NCBI GenBank assembly: GCA_013397455.1
Contig: VYZB01000380.1
Span: forward strand, 281,744 to 345,743
DNA: 64,000 nucleotides
Origin: Crotophaga sulcirostris
Lineage: Eukaryota; Chordata; Aves; Cuculiformes; Crotophagidae
Reading direction: 5' to 3'
Positions within the stretch are counted from its first letter, which is position 1. Each line of letters opens with the position of its first letter. The notes under the pieces were generated by a model that searched no databases, was not told the origin of the DNA, and saw nothing but the letters and a program-made list of their open reading frames with translations. Shown here in pieces: positions 12,380 through 23,960 of the stretch. The position numbers and the translations under genes are program-made.

Positions 12380-12690
12380 GGCGATAGTGATGATCAGCAT
12401 GGGGAGGCCAGGAACTGCCCTGCCATGGTCACAGCTGCTTCCAGCTGACTCTGAACAAGTGTTGTCAATAGTGGGAAAACCTGTCCCCCATCAAAATTTT
12501 ACTTGAACGCAGAAGCCCCTAGTGCTGCTGCTCAAACATTTTAGAGGATCAACAGCAAATGCTGAGGTATGGAGATGCGCGCTTGGAATAGGAGACTCCA
12601 TGTTGAGGGGGGCATGGACATCCTAACAGGCCTGTGGGCGACCCATGCTAGGGCAGCTACATCTCTGAGGGACTCCAGCACACCATCTAA
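12380..12690 (+). mobile_element. Possible degraded LTR fragment
   Basis: Part of this GC-richer stretch recalls the 'cctgtgggcaacccatgctggagcag' phrasing of avian LTRs like the one at 6251-7348: 'ggcctgtgggcgacccatgc' at about 12631 and 'gagggactccagcac' at about 12666. I can see no LTR ends, target duplication or poly(A) signal. It could instead be an unrelated GC-rich segment. Confidence 0.35.
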
Positions 12691-15600
12691 ATAGATGAGT
12701 TTTGATGGATTTAGTGTAATCAAGGACAGAGGAGGATATGGGGTTTATGTAAAGAGGTTTTCTTTTGCTTGTGTGTGTGTGTGTGCGCGTATGTTCTTTT
12801 TCTCAATACCAAACTTGGTAAGCAGAAGTTTGTGTTTGTTGGCACTTCAGCAAATTTCTCTAAATCTGGACTGCTTTGCCCACTACAATGTGGACTGAAG
12901 TAGACTGATAGAAGTAATTGATAGTGAGATGTCCCAGTTTCATATGCAAATTTCTGCTTTTTGTGTGTATTTGTTTTATAATATTCCTGAAAACTGTTTT
13001 TCAAATTTGTTGAGTCTTTGTGGGAAAGGCTGAAGCCAGTCTATTTAGAAAAATTATTGCCCATCACATGAAGAGTGATTCATAAGCCTCTGGCTTGTGG
13101 TGTTGTGCCAGCCTGAAAGAGATTTCAGGATTGGTCCTCTAGTGCGTGGTCTCTTGCTTAGGATCAAAGAAACAAAAAGGCTGTAGCAGGAGAAAAAAAT
13201 TATGTTGAGCTCACACTGTGATGCTGTAGACAGAATTATGGCAGAATGGTTTAATCATATTTCAAATGAATTGCAGTTTTAATTTAAAAAGGCTCCATAC
13301 ACTGAGATGTATGGCAAGAGAAGTAGTACCAAGCTAAGAGAAGTGTTCACAAAATTCAGGTTAGAGAAGTAATAAAAAGGTCCTGAATGGATTAGAACAT
13401 CAGACAAGACAATATTTGTTTTCAATCTGAAAAAAAAAACCATAAAGCTACCTTATAAGGAGGTAGTAAAGGAAATGAACTGTACTGGGCTACTTGGCAG
13501 CTTAACATTTATTTTGGTTCTTTGCTTGAAATTATACCAGAGTTTTTGTGCAAATATTTCCAGGTAATTTACTGTCTAAAATGATGCATTTCGCAAGAGT
13601 GCTGTAGAAACAAATGAGTTTAATTCTCTGATTGGAAATGTAACAACAGTACTTAAAAATAAAAAAGAATTTGAGTGTTTTTACAAGGAACTCATTTAAT
13701 AGGCCTCGTTGTCTCATACTTTGTGTCAAGTGGTAGCTAGTAATATTTTTTGCTGTCAGTAACTGAGACCTAGAATAGAAACAGATGCTTCACTTCACAA
13801 AAAAATTATGTTCTCAGGATCTCTGATGTTACCCTTCTGTCTCTTAGGTAAGAGTCAATTCAAATCCACTTAACCTATAAGCCTGGATTTTTAAGCGGGC
13901 CTTGGCCGAACACGCTGTACTTGAGGCATACGCAACAGCGGAGCCAGTTTAAATCAGTGCTTCTGCAGTCAGCAAGCAGCCACAGATGAACTGATAGTGC
14001 AGGTTTTGCTGGCTCAACAAGTAGGAATTACCGTAACGTGTCACAGCTGTGGGATATTGCAGTGTTAATCTTCTTCCCAAGAAAAAGTCATTCAGATGAG
14101 CACTGAGGCTACAGTGTTCTGCAAGAAAACCCGTTTGCACAGGGCTGGCACTTTATTTAACAACCTGCATTAGAAAACAGTTGGAGAGGGGTTTGTTGTT
14201 AGAGGAAAACATATGAGTGAGGTGGTTTTCCCATCAAGAAGATTTTCATGATTGGCTTTCCTCCTCAGCTCTGTGGGTGATATTTTGAAAAAAAAAAAGA
14301 GGCCTAAAGATTCATGTTACTCCTTCTCAGGCATTGTTCTCTAGCACTATTGCAATTGCTCGCTTGACCTCTGTGCATGGATCACTGACTAGGTGTCATC
14401 ATTCTGATTAAAAAATAGTGAACAGGCAGGAGTTTCTCTTCTTAATACTAAGAAATAGTAACACCCCACAACTAGTAGTGTGGCCATTCTCTTGATTTGT
14501 GCTACTTCTGTTGGGAACCCTTCAGACATCCTGAGCCTAGTGCCTTTGAGGAAGAGACACATGTTCAACTCTTAACTGTAGAACTGACAGAGAATGCCTG
14601 CATCTAAACAACACTTTCTTGTCATGCACTTGCAAAGAGAAAGGGCAGGGACAAAACTGTCCCCTGTGCTAAAACAAATGAAAGGATTACTGAGAGAAAT
14701 ACCTTCAGGAGAAGAAGCCAGAGCGAGACCTTTTGTCATGCCACTGTCTGCCTACACAACAATAAACTGAAGTGCACCCTTGCATGTTTGTGAAAAGGAA
14801 GCAACTGATCATCTAAATGTCCCGGACAATACTTTCCGTAACTGGATCTCCACCACTCTCCTCCATGCTGGAGATCTGGACAGGATGAGATTTGCCAAAG
14901 CAATCAGATATGTTTGGGCAGACTGCTGTGCATGCTGTAAAGGAAGAGTTCAATCAGTCTGGGAATGCTGCAGAGAGAATCCTCTGTTCTCTTTACTTCT
15001 GCACAGGACACACCAAAATTACCATCTTCTGCATATCAGCTACCTACTGCAATACTTAGTAAAGCTGGGATCCTTCCTTAGGATAAATGCCACATGTTGA
15101 AGCAGCTGTCAAGTCTGAAGAATATAAAATTTTCAAAGTCTTTAGTTTCTGCATAATATCTCCAATCATGGCTCATGTTTGTTGCCTTCATGTGTTTTCC
15201 CTGTATTGCTGTCTGCTCATAAAATCCTCCTACCTCATGTTTTCCTTTAATTCAAGCTCTTTGCACAAAACAAGTGGAAATAGCCAAACATTGAAAAACA
15301 AAAATGTTTACAATAGTGGAAAATACCAAGAGTGTAACTAAAAGAATAGGAAAGATGTATTAGGTCAAAGATGCATTAATAAATTTAATCTTAAGTAAAG
15401 CTGAACCTTCCAGAGGTAAATATTTAAATGAAGCCACAGAAATGGCTCAATTTTGTGAAGCTTTAGGGAAGTATGGAATGTTTTGTTGAACACAGTTCTG
15501 CAAAGTGAATACTTAAATTTGCATTAAACTTTATGCAGATTTCTGCGTATCATAAAACTGAATAGAATCCAAAGAGAATGTTTTGCTTTGTTGTGTAAAT

Positions 15601-18326
15601 AGGAAGTCTAAGCAGGACTCAGAGGGCCTGACTGACTGTTGTTTGCCCTCCATGCCTATAATAAATGTTGCCAAGTGAATAGCAGCACTTCATTTCTTTT
15701 TGATTTGTCCAGGCATTTCTGGACAAGACCCTTGAAAGGAAAGCCACCTCAGAGGAGGAAGATAACAGCATTCCAAAGCTCTGAGCAGAAACATTTTCAT
15801 CCTTGTTAGCATGAAAACTAAAAGCAGCCGAACATGTTCTTGAGCTTTTTACCATTTTGCTTAGCAACCATGGAACTACAGCCCATATGAAGGTGGAAAC
15901 TGTCACTCAGAGACAAATTGACAAGTCTTCACAGAAAACTGAAAAGCAAACACAGGCTTCTGCTCCATCCCTGAAGAAGGTCACAGACTGTCCAGGAGGT
16001 ATGCTGGAGCATACCCCTTTATCTCCAAGAAATGTGGAAAAAGATTCATTTTTAATAAAAGTTCTTGACACAATGGTTTCCTCTATCACATTCAGAGAGA
16101 TGGGGAACGGGACTTCTTTGAGCACTTCACTTCCTATGACTTTATGCACATCCCTTCATCTGACTGTGCCTCAGTTCCTCCGGTCTTAATTTTCACCATA
16201 ATCTTGTATAATTACCATGCTTTTATTTCAAAAGTAATATGCTGTCTGCTGGTTTTGTATTAGTTTAACAGTATTGCATTGCTGAAAGAACTTGAAAAAA
16301 ATAATATTTTACTATTATATTCCTGTTTGAGCAGGCAGTTTTCCATACAGTATGTTCCTTACACTTAGCCATCTCTGCTTAGATAGAATAAAACCATGCA
16401 AGTTTTTAGGTTGCATGGGCTTCTTCTTTAGCGTCAAACTCTATGAAAAATACTACCGTATCCATTTATCATACAAGGCTCATAATTAGAAACATATTAT
16501 CTTTTAATAAGATATTATCATCTATCCATTAATCACTGTTATTTTTCTGGCCATTGCAGAAAAGTAAAAGATGTTCCACTGTCTTGCCTAGATTTCCAGT
16601 GGAAAGCTTCATAAACTGGATATTCCAGAGCAGGAACTGTGCTATGCTAATATTTATGGTCATCATAACAGTAAACTTAGATTTTACCAACACTCTACAC
16701 TGGGCGAGGGGTCAAAGTAATGCCACACATATTTTCTGGCCACATCTAACTTTGAACATCATCAGGATCTAGGACACTGCATATGTAGACAGGACACCTC
16801 CTCTTCTCTACTTGTCACATGATTTTATTTAAGCATAGGTGGCAGATACAGTGATAATCTGTCTTTGACACACTGTGATTCATGCACTTATGGGTTCTTG
16901 CCAGTGGACAAAGCTTACTGAACTTTCTTTTCCTGGAATATCATCAAAATTGCCTTAAGTTTCTGGTCTGTGGCTTGTGTGCATGCTGTGTAGACTTTGG
17001 GCTTTAACACCAACTCTGAGTTGCTCTCAAAATACCATGTTACTAGATTTATTTCCAGTTAACTGCCCTGCTTTTCTAAATGCTCTTTCATTATACATTT
17101 TACTGGATCAATTGACCTCCAGCCTCGCTGTTTTGATTTGCTGTTATCTTCCACAAGAATAAATCAGGATTATCAACTGTATGGAGAAAGACTACTGCTA
17201 GTTGTTCAGATTAGTCAAGAGGAATCAATTACTGTATCATCTTCCTCCCATCTGTAATCTCTAAACAGTCTGACACTGTTTAGCAGAGTATAACACATTA
17301 TTGTCTAACAACTATTATGTTCATATATGACATCTTGCTAACAGCCTAAAAAGTTTTGCATCAGAAGATTAACCGATTAGATTTCACAAAGAACCCACAT
17401 CACACAAATCTTCCAAAGATCTTCTCTAAGGAAAAAGAACCAAAATAAATGCTTTTTGAAAACAAGCCAGTTGATAAAAATTGGCCAGTGCTTCCTTTGA
17501 AAGTAATCAAATGAAGATTTTTGGGTAAAAGGCATCTTTTAGAGACAGCAAGACTGTTTGATTTTTTTATGAAAATCTACCTATTAATAAAGAATCTAAA
17601 GTACTTCACTCTGCCTAACTTCAGATCTGAAAAAATCCTTCATATGTAAGCAATAGTGAGTACAGAAAACCTTTTTCCCTTGCTCTTCGTGTTATAAAAG
17701 ATACTGTAAACACAGCAGCTACATATGCCAAAACTGGTTTAGACCTTAGACTTTTTCTAATTCATATTGATTTTATACACAAAATAAAGGACAGTTTCTG
17801 CCTCCCTCATATTAAGCATTACCTGGCTAGTGAGGAGGTAGTTAATTGAAGAAAAATGGTGTGTAGCTGGAATACAGATGACAGATTTTGCTGTCATAGT
17901 TTTCAGTAATAAAACAATGTCTCATCTCCAAACCTGCTCTGATGCAAAACTACGAAGGAAATGTCAGATCCACTAAACCTAGAAATGTTCTCAAAGAAAT
18001 CCTATTAGAATTTGGTTTATTGCCTGAACAGCATTTTTATATATTTAAAAAAAAAACCAAAACCAAAAATCTCCCAGAAATCTTATCTAAGGAACCTGAT
18101 CCAAAAAAACTGAGAAAGCAACATGCATATTCATGGGTTACACATTTTTTTGTTGTGGATGAGAGTGAGAGCATTTTTATTTAAAAGAAGTGTGACCCTT
18201 CAGATTAATCTTTGAACAAAATCAGAACAGCAATGTGTGTGCGTATATGTTTATTTTAATTCTTTAATTCTTATGCAGAATCAGAAATGCTGAGTTACTA
18301 TGGGAAGCGGTTCTTTTGATTCTTCA
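12691..18326. other. Intergenic stretch without recognisable genes
   Basis: About 5.6 kb with no CR1 or LTR that I recognise. It includes a short TG/CG dinucleotide run at about 12770-12790. Open frames of up to 110 codons (for example 14780-15100 and 15857-16189) show no domains and no exon-like borders that I trust. Confidence 0.6.
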
Positions 18327-18822
18327 TGGAATCATAGTATCGCCTGGTTAGAGGAGACCTTTGAGGTCATCGAGTCCAACCACACCTGTGCACTTACTAA
18401 ACCATATCCCTGAGAAACTCATCTACCTGTCTTTTAAACACCTCCAGGGGTGGTGACTCAACCACCTCACTGGGCAACTGTGCCAGTGCCTGACCGCCTT
18501 TTCAGTGAAGAAATTTTTCCTAATGTCTGCTCTGAACCTCCCCTGGCACAACTTGTGGTTATTTCCCCTTGTCCTGTCACCTGTCACTTGGGAGAAGAGA
18601 CCAACACCCACCTTGCTACAACCTCCTTTCGGGTAGTTGTAGACAGTGATGAGGTCTCCCCTCAGCCTCCTCTTCTCTAAGCTAAACAACCCCAGCTCCC
18701 TCAGCCACTCCTCGCAAGACTTGTTCTCCAGCCCCTTCACCAGCCTCGTTGTCCTTCTCTAGACAAGCTCCTCAATGTCCTTCTTGTAGTGAGGGGCCCA
18801 GAACTGAACACAAGCGTTTGAG
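18327..18822 (-). mobile_element. CR1 LINE fragment (RT C-terminus and 3' UTR)
   Basis: Read on the minus strand, this encodes the end of CR1 ORF2. [20 protein letters not shown] and [20 protein letters not shown] are recognisable, followed by [11 protein letters not shown] and the arginine-rich end, then a 3' UTR finishing in the 'ggaatcatagtat' octamer region at 18327. The 5' limit near 18822 lies in the part that normally reads 'gaggggcccagaactgaac'. The frame ends in degraded residues, so it is a dead, 5'-truncated copy of moderate age. Confidence 0.9.
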
Positions 18823-18949
18823 GTGTATTTGAGTATTCCAGCTTGGCTAGAGCAAAACATAAGAGGTAATATAGAGACATTTGCATAGCTCTCTTGTTTT
18901 TCCGCAGTTTTCAAGGGATGTTTCTAAAAAGTATGCAGATTTGAAAACG

Positions 18950-19450
18950 GGAATATTCCCTGACGGGAAACGGCCCTACAGGGTGGGAATAAATCTTGGG
19001 AGTTTTGTTGTTCCCCTGGTTCCGCCCGGCGGTGGAGCGCGAGCGCCACCCCGAGGCCGCGGAGCAGAGCTGCTGCTGCTGGGCCTGCTGCTGCTGCTGT
19101 TGGGCCTGCTGCTGCTGCTGCTGGGCCTGCTGCTGCTGTTGGGCCTGCTGCTGCTGCTGCTGGGCCTGCTGCTGCTGCTGCTGGGCCTGCTGCTGCTGTT
19201 GGGCCTGCTGCTGCTGGGCCTGCTGCTGCTGCTGCTAGGCCTGCTGCTTCTGGTCCTGCTGCTCTTGCTACTCTTGCTACTGCTCCTGCTGCTGCTTCTG
19301 GCCCTGCTGCTCTGGCTGCCGCTGCCGTGGGAGCCTCGCCACGGTGCTCCAGGCTCTCCCACTGCCCATGGCCCCAGAGGCCCCCCCACCACATCCGAGG
19401 AGGCCTTTTCGTCCCTTATTATCCCAATGTTGGCTTTATGTGGGTAACGC
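18950..19450. other. GC-rich, CpG-bearing block around a CTG/GGCCTG array
   Basis: This island is much richer in G+C and CpG than anything around it. The left shoulder (about 18950-19068) has several CpGs, for example 'ccgcccggcggtggagcgcg'. The centre is the repeat listed at 19069-19310. The right shoulder (to about 19450) is C-rich. All three frames across the repeat are long and open in part: poly-Leu/Gly on plus, Ser/Arg/Pro or Ala/Gly/Pro on minus. The minus frame that would read Gln/Ala is broken by TAG stops where CAG has mutated. I see no ATG with a convincing context. It may be a displaced or decayed piece of a Gln/Ala-repeat gene, a local CpG-island-like element, or a repeat expansion. 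Confidence 0.5.
19069..19310. repeat. CTG-based tandem array with GGCCTG interruptions
   Basis: The units are 12 to 18 bp, mostly GCTGCTGCTGCTGGGCCT with shorter variants and a GTTGGGCCT form. The pattern is regular to about 19240. It then decays into CTG/CTT/CTA mixtures up to about 19310. On the minus strand one frame reads runs of Gln split by Ala. Confidence 0.9.
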
Positions 19451-20479
19451 GAAAATGTTGTGATTCATCTGCTCACGTATCTCCATCTTCTTTGGCAATG
19501 GAAGAAAACATTTCCTCTACTCTTACCACAGCATTTCTGCTAGCGGGGCAAAGGATCCTTTACAGCAACATAAGGAGCTACATCATTCTTTATGGAGTGA
19601 GAAACTTCTTCGCATTAGAAGAAGAAGAAAAACAAATTTTTTCATAAACTGTGAGTTCTAAACTGTTGATTTCTGAACTTAGCAGCACAGCAGAAACATC
19701 AAACTAACAAACTAACCATCCACTGCAGGTTCCTCACAATCTGCATTTACAAGTATGCCTCTCCATTGTATACATTAGACACTGAGCCTTGTTTTTCAAT
19801 GATATTTCCTTTCTTAGTTGAACAATATAAAAATATGTATGCAAATATTTCTACGAAAAGATGACTATAAATAGCTGACAATGCACAGCTATAAGAAAAG
19901 ACAAAGAGGCAATGCATTCCTGAAAGGAGGTGATATTTCACATGAGGATATTTTTCAATATTCTGTGTGATTTTTTTTGAGCTCTGCAGAAAGCACTCGT
20001 GAATTTTCACTGGGCAATATTGCAGTTGAAATTTTCTGTTCTGCCTCTGAATGGGGGCATATATTCTCCTCTGGATGGGAAGTGGTATTTTTGCTATATA
20101 CCTTACACCGATAAACCTGTTTTGTAAAGACTGTAATATGAATTTTTGCTGGTATGTATTCTTTTAATTTAAAATATGATCAGAATAAAAATCAAAACCT
20201 ATGTGAAAGTTTGAACTAAGCTGAATGTTGTTTAGAGGGTATGCTGTTCTAGTGTTAAGGAATATGATATTTAATATGATATTTTTTTAATCTCAGTTCA
20301 GATTTGATTCAAGGAGGGGATCCATTATCAGCTCTAACTTTGACTTCCCTTCTACCTAATGTTATAGCCAAATGAGAGCTGACATGGTAAGATTCATGTT
20401 CACATGTTTACATCTTTGGATGTTTTGATGTGGCTTTGTCCTGTATACACAAAGCTTAATAAAAACTGAGATCTTTTTC
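19451..20479. other. Intergenic stretch without recognisable features
   Basis: AT-rich sequence between the CTG-array block and the next CR1 piece. I see nothing I can name. Confidence 0.6.
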
Positions 20480-21150
20480 TGTAGATCTTCATAAATGCCC
20501 GTTACCTTCTCCATATTATCTTCATGTCCTTAATACCGTTGGCAACAGTTTTCAGGATGTTTGTTCCATCACCTTCCCAGTAATTGAGGTGAGGCTGAAC
20601 AGCTTGTAATTCCCCTAATACTCTTTCTTGCTGTTCTTAAAGATAGGAATGGCATTTACTTTCTCGCAAGAGTGACATGTACTTTCTTCCAGCCCTCAGG
20701 AACCTCCCTCAATTTCATCCATTGGTGCATCCAGTCAGGTGCCATGGACTTGCATGCATCCCATTTATTTGAATGTTGCCTAACCTAATCTGCCTCCATG
20801 GGTAAGTCTTCCTTGCTTCAGATTCTCTAATAGGCCTCAGGTGCCTGGAGGTTCTAGAGGCTGGGCTTACCAGTGAAGACCAAATCAAAGAAGGCACTGA
20901 GCACCTTGATGTTCCATATATCCTTTGTCACCAGGATCCCTATTCCATTCAGAAGTGGGCCTACATTTCTCGTAGTCATATCTTTATTTTGCTACCAATA
21001 AATCTGTAGAAGCCTTTTTTTTACTGCTCTTCACATACCTCACCAGAACTAAATTGAGATGGATTTGTCTTTCCCATCCCTCTGTGCTCAGACTGCTTTT
21101 ATATTTCTCCTGGGTAACTGTTCTTGATTGAGCCATTCTTGAGCTTGGAA
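20480..21150 (-). mobile_element. CR1 LINE internal fragment (linker and start of RT)
   Basis: On the minus strand this matches the middle of CR1 ORF2. From 21150 downward it covers the linker between endonuclease and reverse transcriptase. It then reaches the RT entry region, where residues close to NYRPVSLTSIPGKVMEQ can be read as NYKLFSLTSITGKVMEQ at about 20558-20608. The copy is heavily diverged and full of stops. Unusually for CR1, the 3' end is missing on the left side, so later deletion or rearrangement must have removed it. Confidence 0.75.
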
Positions 21151-22471
21151 GAGGAAAACCTGAAAATCAACTGGTTCTCCTGGACTGTTCAAAGACAAAG
21201 TCAACAGGGAAAAAAAGTCTGGCTTCAGACAATGAAAAAACCTTTGCTTAAGGATGCTTCTTTCATATTTTCCCTTTCAAAATCTTATATAAATGTGAGG
21301 AGAGAATGTCATTCCTCCCACCCCGTGTCAGAGAGAGAACTAATCAAAATCCAGAACCCAGGGAGATCTAGGAGTTTCAGAGCAGCTGTCCAAGGAGGTT
21401 GTTAACAAAGTCACAGAAAAAGAAGAGGTTTTCCACAGCTATGGAGATTTTCTATGGTGGTGTGTAAGAGCCAAGGAGATGCAGAGCAGGAAGCCAGTAA
21501 CTATGAGAGAAGAGGCAGACAACCTGGTTCTAAGCAAATGAGAGACCCTGGCAGCCATCAAGAGAAGGAGGGCGCACTTACATGTTAAGATTCAGGATCA
21601 AAATCTGGATTTCTTAGATGTCAGTGTAAAACAGGTGTTTCAAATACAGCATCTACTTCAGAGACAAGCTTAGATATGACCTGGTTGAAAGGATGCTGAT
21701 CAAATTTAGTAATACTTATAGCTATACAGTTCATGGGATGGGATGTTTCCAGAGATAAATAATTGACTGATGCATAGCACCAAGATGTAAAAGCAAAGGA
21801 TATCATTAATTCCACTTTTCAGCACAAGAGGAAACAGTTTGAAAGATGGAATGTGTGTTTCCTGCACATTTTGGTCCATGTTTTATGCCAAGCAAATAAA
21901 TGTCAGTAGATATACTGTCTAGCTTCATCATCTCAAGGAACTGGACTAAGTCAAAACAGAACCCTTAACACATTTCCTCATTAGAAGATAGAGTCATGGA
22001 TATTCCTTGCCCATCTTTATTATTTTTATAGATTAAAAAGGGAAATTCTTCTTAGGTCTACTGGAAGGGTGGTTGGGAAAAATGAGACAGGTCAGGCTCT
22101 GAAGTGACAGTTTTCCATTAGTTAAGGGCAGGTTAGAGTCTCAGAGCACTGAACCTGCAGGAAGACATACATTCCAAGAGTCAGGCAGAGTCTTTGTCCC
22201 TGTGAAGCTGTCAGGAATGCAAGGGAAAAACTCATAGGATAACAATGGGAAATGCAACCTGTCTGAAAATGGCAAAGGTAGAGTAGGAGAGGAGGCAGGC
22301 GCCCTGAAGACTCTTTGTAGGAAAGACTAAAAGCTTGCCCTAGGTCATCAAAGAAAGGAAACAAATACCTCCAGGTCCTGATACTCACCAGAATTATAGC
22401 ATGCTCCTATAATTTGGGAAGTGAGCTCTCTCCTGCAAACTGGCCATAAAATCATTGAGAGCTTTGTAGAC
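21151..22471. other. Intergenic stretch without recognisable genes
   Basis: This lies between two CR1 pieces on opposite strands. It is purine-rich in places (about 21400-21600). I see no domain or repeat that I can name. Confidence 0.55.
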
Positions 22472-23630
22472 CAGCAAGGCCTTTGACACTGTCTCCCATA
22501 GTAGACTCCTAGAGAAGCTGGCATCCTGTGGCTTGGACGCGAGCACTCTGTGCTGCGTTAGGAATTGGTTGGATGGCCGAGCCCAGAGAGTGGTGGTGAA
22601 TGGTGTTCCATCCAGTTGGCGGCCGGTCACCAGTGGTGTCCCTCAGGGATCGGTGTTGGGCCCTGTCCTGCTTAATATATTTACTGATGATCTGGATGAG
22701 GGGATTGAGTCCATCATCATCAAGTTTGCAGACGATACCAAGCTGGGAGGTAGGGTTGATCTGTTAGAAGGTAGGATGGCCCTATAGAGGGACCGGGACA
22801 GACTGGAGAGATGGACCAATACTAATGGGATGAGGTTCAATAAGTCCAAATGTAGAGTACTTCATTTTGGACACAACAATCTCATGCATAACTATAGACT
22901 AGGGACGGAGTGGCTGGAGAGTAGTCAGGCAGAAAGGGACCTGGGAGTGCTGGTTGACAGGGAGCTCAACATGAGCCAGCAGTGTGCCCAGGTGGCCAAG
23001 AAGGCCAATGGCATCCTGGCCTGCATTAGGAATAGTGTGGCGAGCAGGACCAGAGAAGTTATCGTCCCCCTCTACTCGGCACTGGTCAGGCCTCACCTTG
23101 AATACTGCGTACAGTTCTGGGCCCCTCAGTTTTGGAAAGATGTCAGGATACTGGAGGGTGTCCAGAGGAGGGCAACAAAGATGGTGAAGGGGCTGGAGCA
23201 CAAGCCCTACGAGGAGCGAGTGAGGGAGCTGGGGCTGTTTAGTCTGGAGAAGAGGAGGCTCAGGGGAGACCTTATTGCTCTCTACAACTACCTAAAAGGA
23301 GGTTGTAGTCGAGCAAGGGTTGATCTCTTCTCACAGGTGACCAGTGACAGAACTAGAGGGCATAGACTTAAGTTTCGTCAGGGAAGGTTTAGACTTGATG
23401 TTAGGAAAAAGTTCTTCATTGAAAGGGTGATTGGCCACTGGAATGCACTGCCCAGGGAGGTGGTGGAGTCACCGACCCTGGAGGTGTTTAAGGGAAGACT
23501 GGATGAGGCACTGAGTGCGATGGTTTAGATGATGGGTTGGTGTTAGTGTTGGATTATAGGTTGGACTTGATGATCTCAGAGGTCCTTTCCAACCTTGTGA
23601 TACTGTGATACTGTGTGATACTGTGATACC
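22472..23630 (+). mobile_element. Young CR1 LINE, 5'-truncated, nearly open RT frame
   Basis: This copy carries the C-terminal half of CR1 ORF2 and a complete 3' end. The frame runs from SKAFDTVSH at about 22473, through [15 protein letters not shown] and [19 protein letters not shown], to the RT active-site box FADD at 22725-22736. It continues through [20 protein letters not shown] to a stop TAG at 23526-23528. The only in-frame stop before that is TAG at 22785-22787, where related copies read CAG (Gln). The 3' UTR ends in a tail of TGATACTGTG-type repeats at about 23597-23630. The first palm motif is present, but everything upstream (endonuclease and RT fingers) is missing, as in typical 5'-truncated insertions. 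It cannot move by itself. Confidence 0.95.
22473..23528 (+). pseudogene. CR1 ORF2 remnant (reverse transcriptase, one nonsense codon)
   Basis: This is the partial reverse transcriptase reading frame of the CR1 at 22472-23630, about 351 codons plus the stop. It encodes RT palm and thumb regions, which in an intact element copy CR1 RNA at a nick in the target DNA. Palm motifs are SKAFDTVSH and FADDTKL; both aspartates of the ADD box are kept. One TAG at 22785-22787 interrupts the frame, and no frameshift is seen. There is no start codon of its own because the 5' half was never inserted. The near-intact frame indicates a recent insertion. Confidence 0.9.
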
Positions 23631-23960
23631 ATTGAGTATTGTGCTTATTTCATCTCTCTTGCACACTTGTTCGCTGAAATGTCCCAGAGACCACCTGCAG
23701 GGAGCACTGCAGGCCGCTGTATCAGGAGGACCCCGCTGCGTACCCCTTGGTCCGTAAGAGGGAGTCAGATACTGCAGGGCAAGGGAGGCTCTTGTCCTGC
23801 AGCAGGCAGCAGCCCCGCTGTCTTACTCAGACAGAACTGCATGTTGTCAAACTGCTCCTTAGAGCAAGAGTTGTACCGGCCAAGTACAAAATAATGCACT
23901 TCTGGAAGTCACCAGGAGAAGGAGAAGTTATATCATGAGAGTAGGATTATTGGAGGTCAC
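23631..23960. other. GC-richer unassigned segment
   Basis: Directly after the young CR1 lies about 300 bases with several CpGs, for example 'ccccgctgcgtaccccttgg' at about 23730. It is richer in G+C than the surrounding desert. I cannot assign it to a family. It may be part of an older element into which the CR1 inserted, or unrelated. Confidence 0.4.

Noticed and set aside
18881..19447. 188-codon plus-strand frame with a long poly-Leu stretch resembling a membrane segment
   Set aside because: It starts at TTG, and the Leu run is just the CTG array read in one frame; other frames are equally long. Kept only as a repeat and finding.
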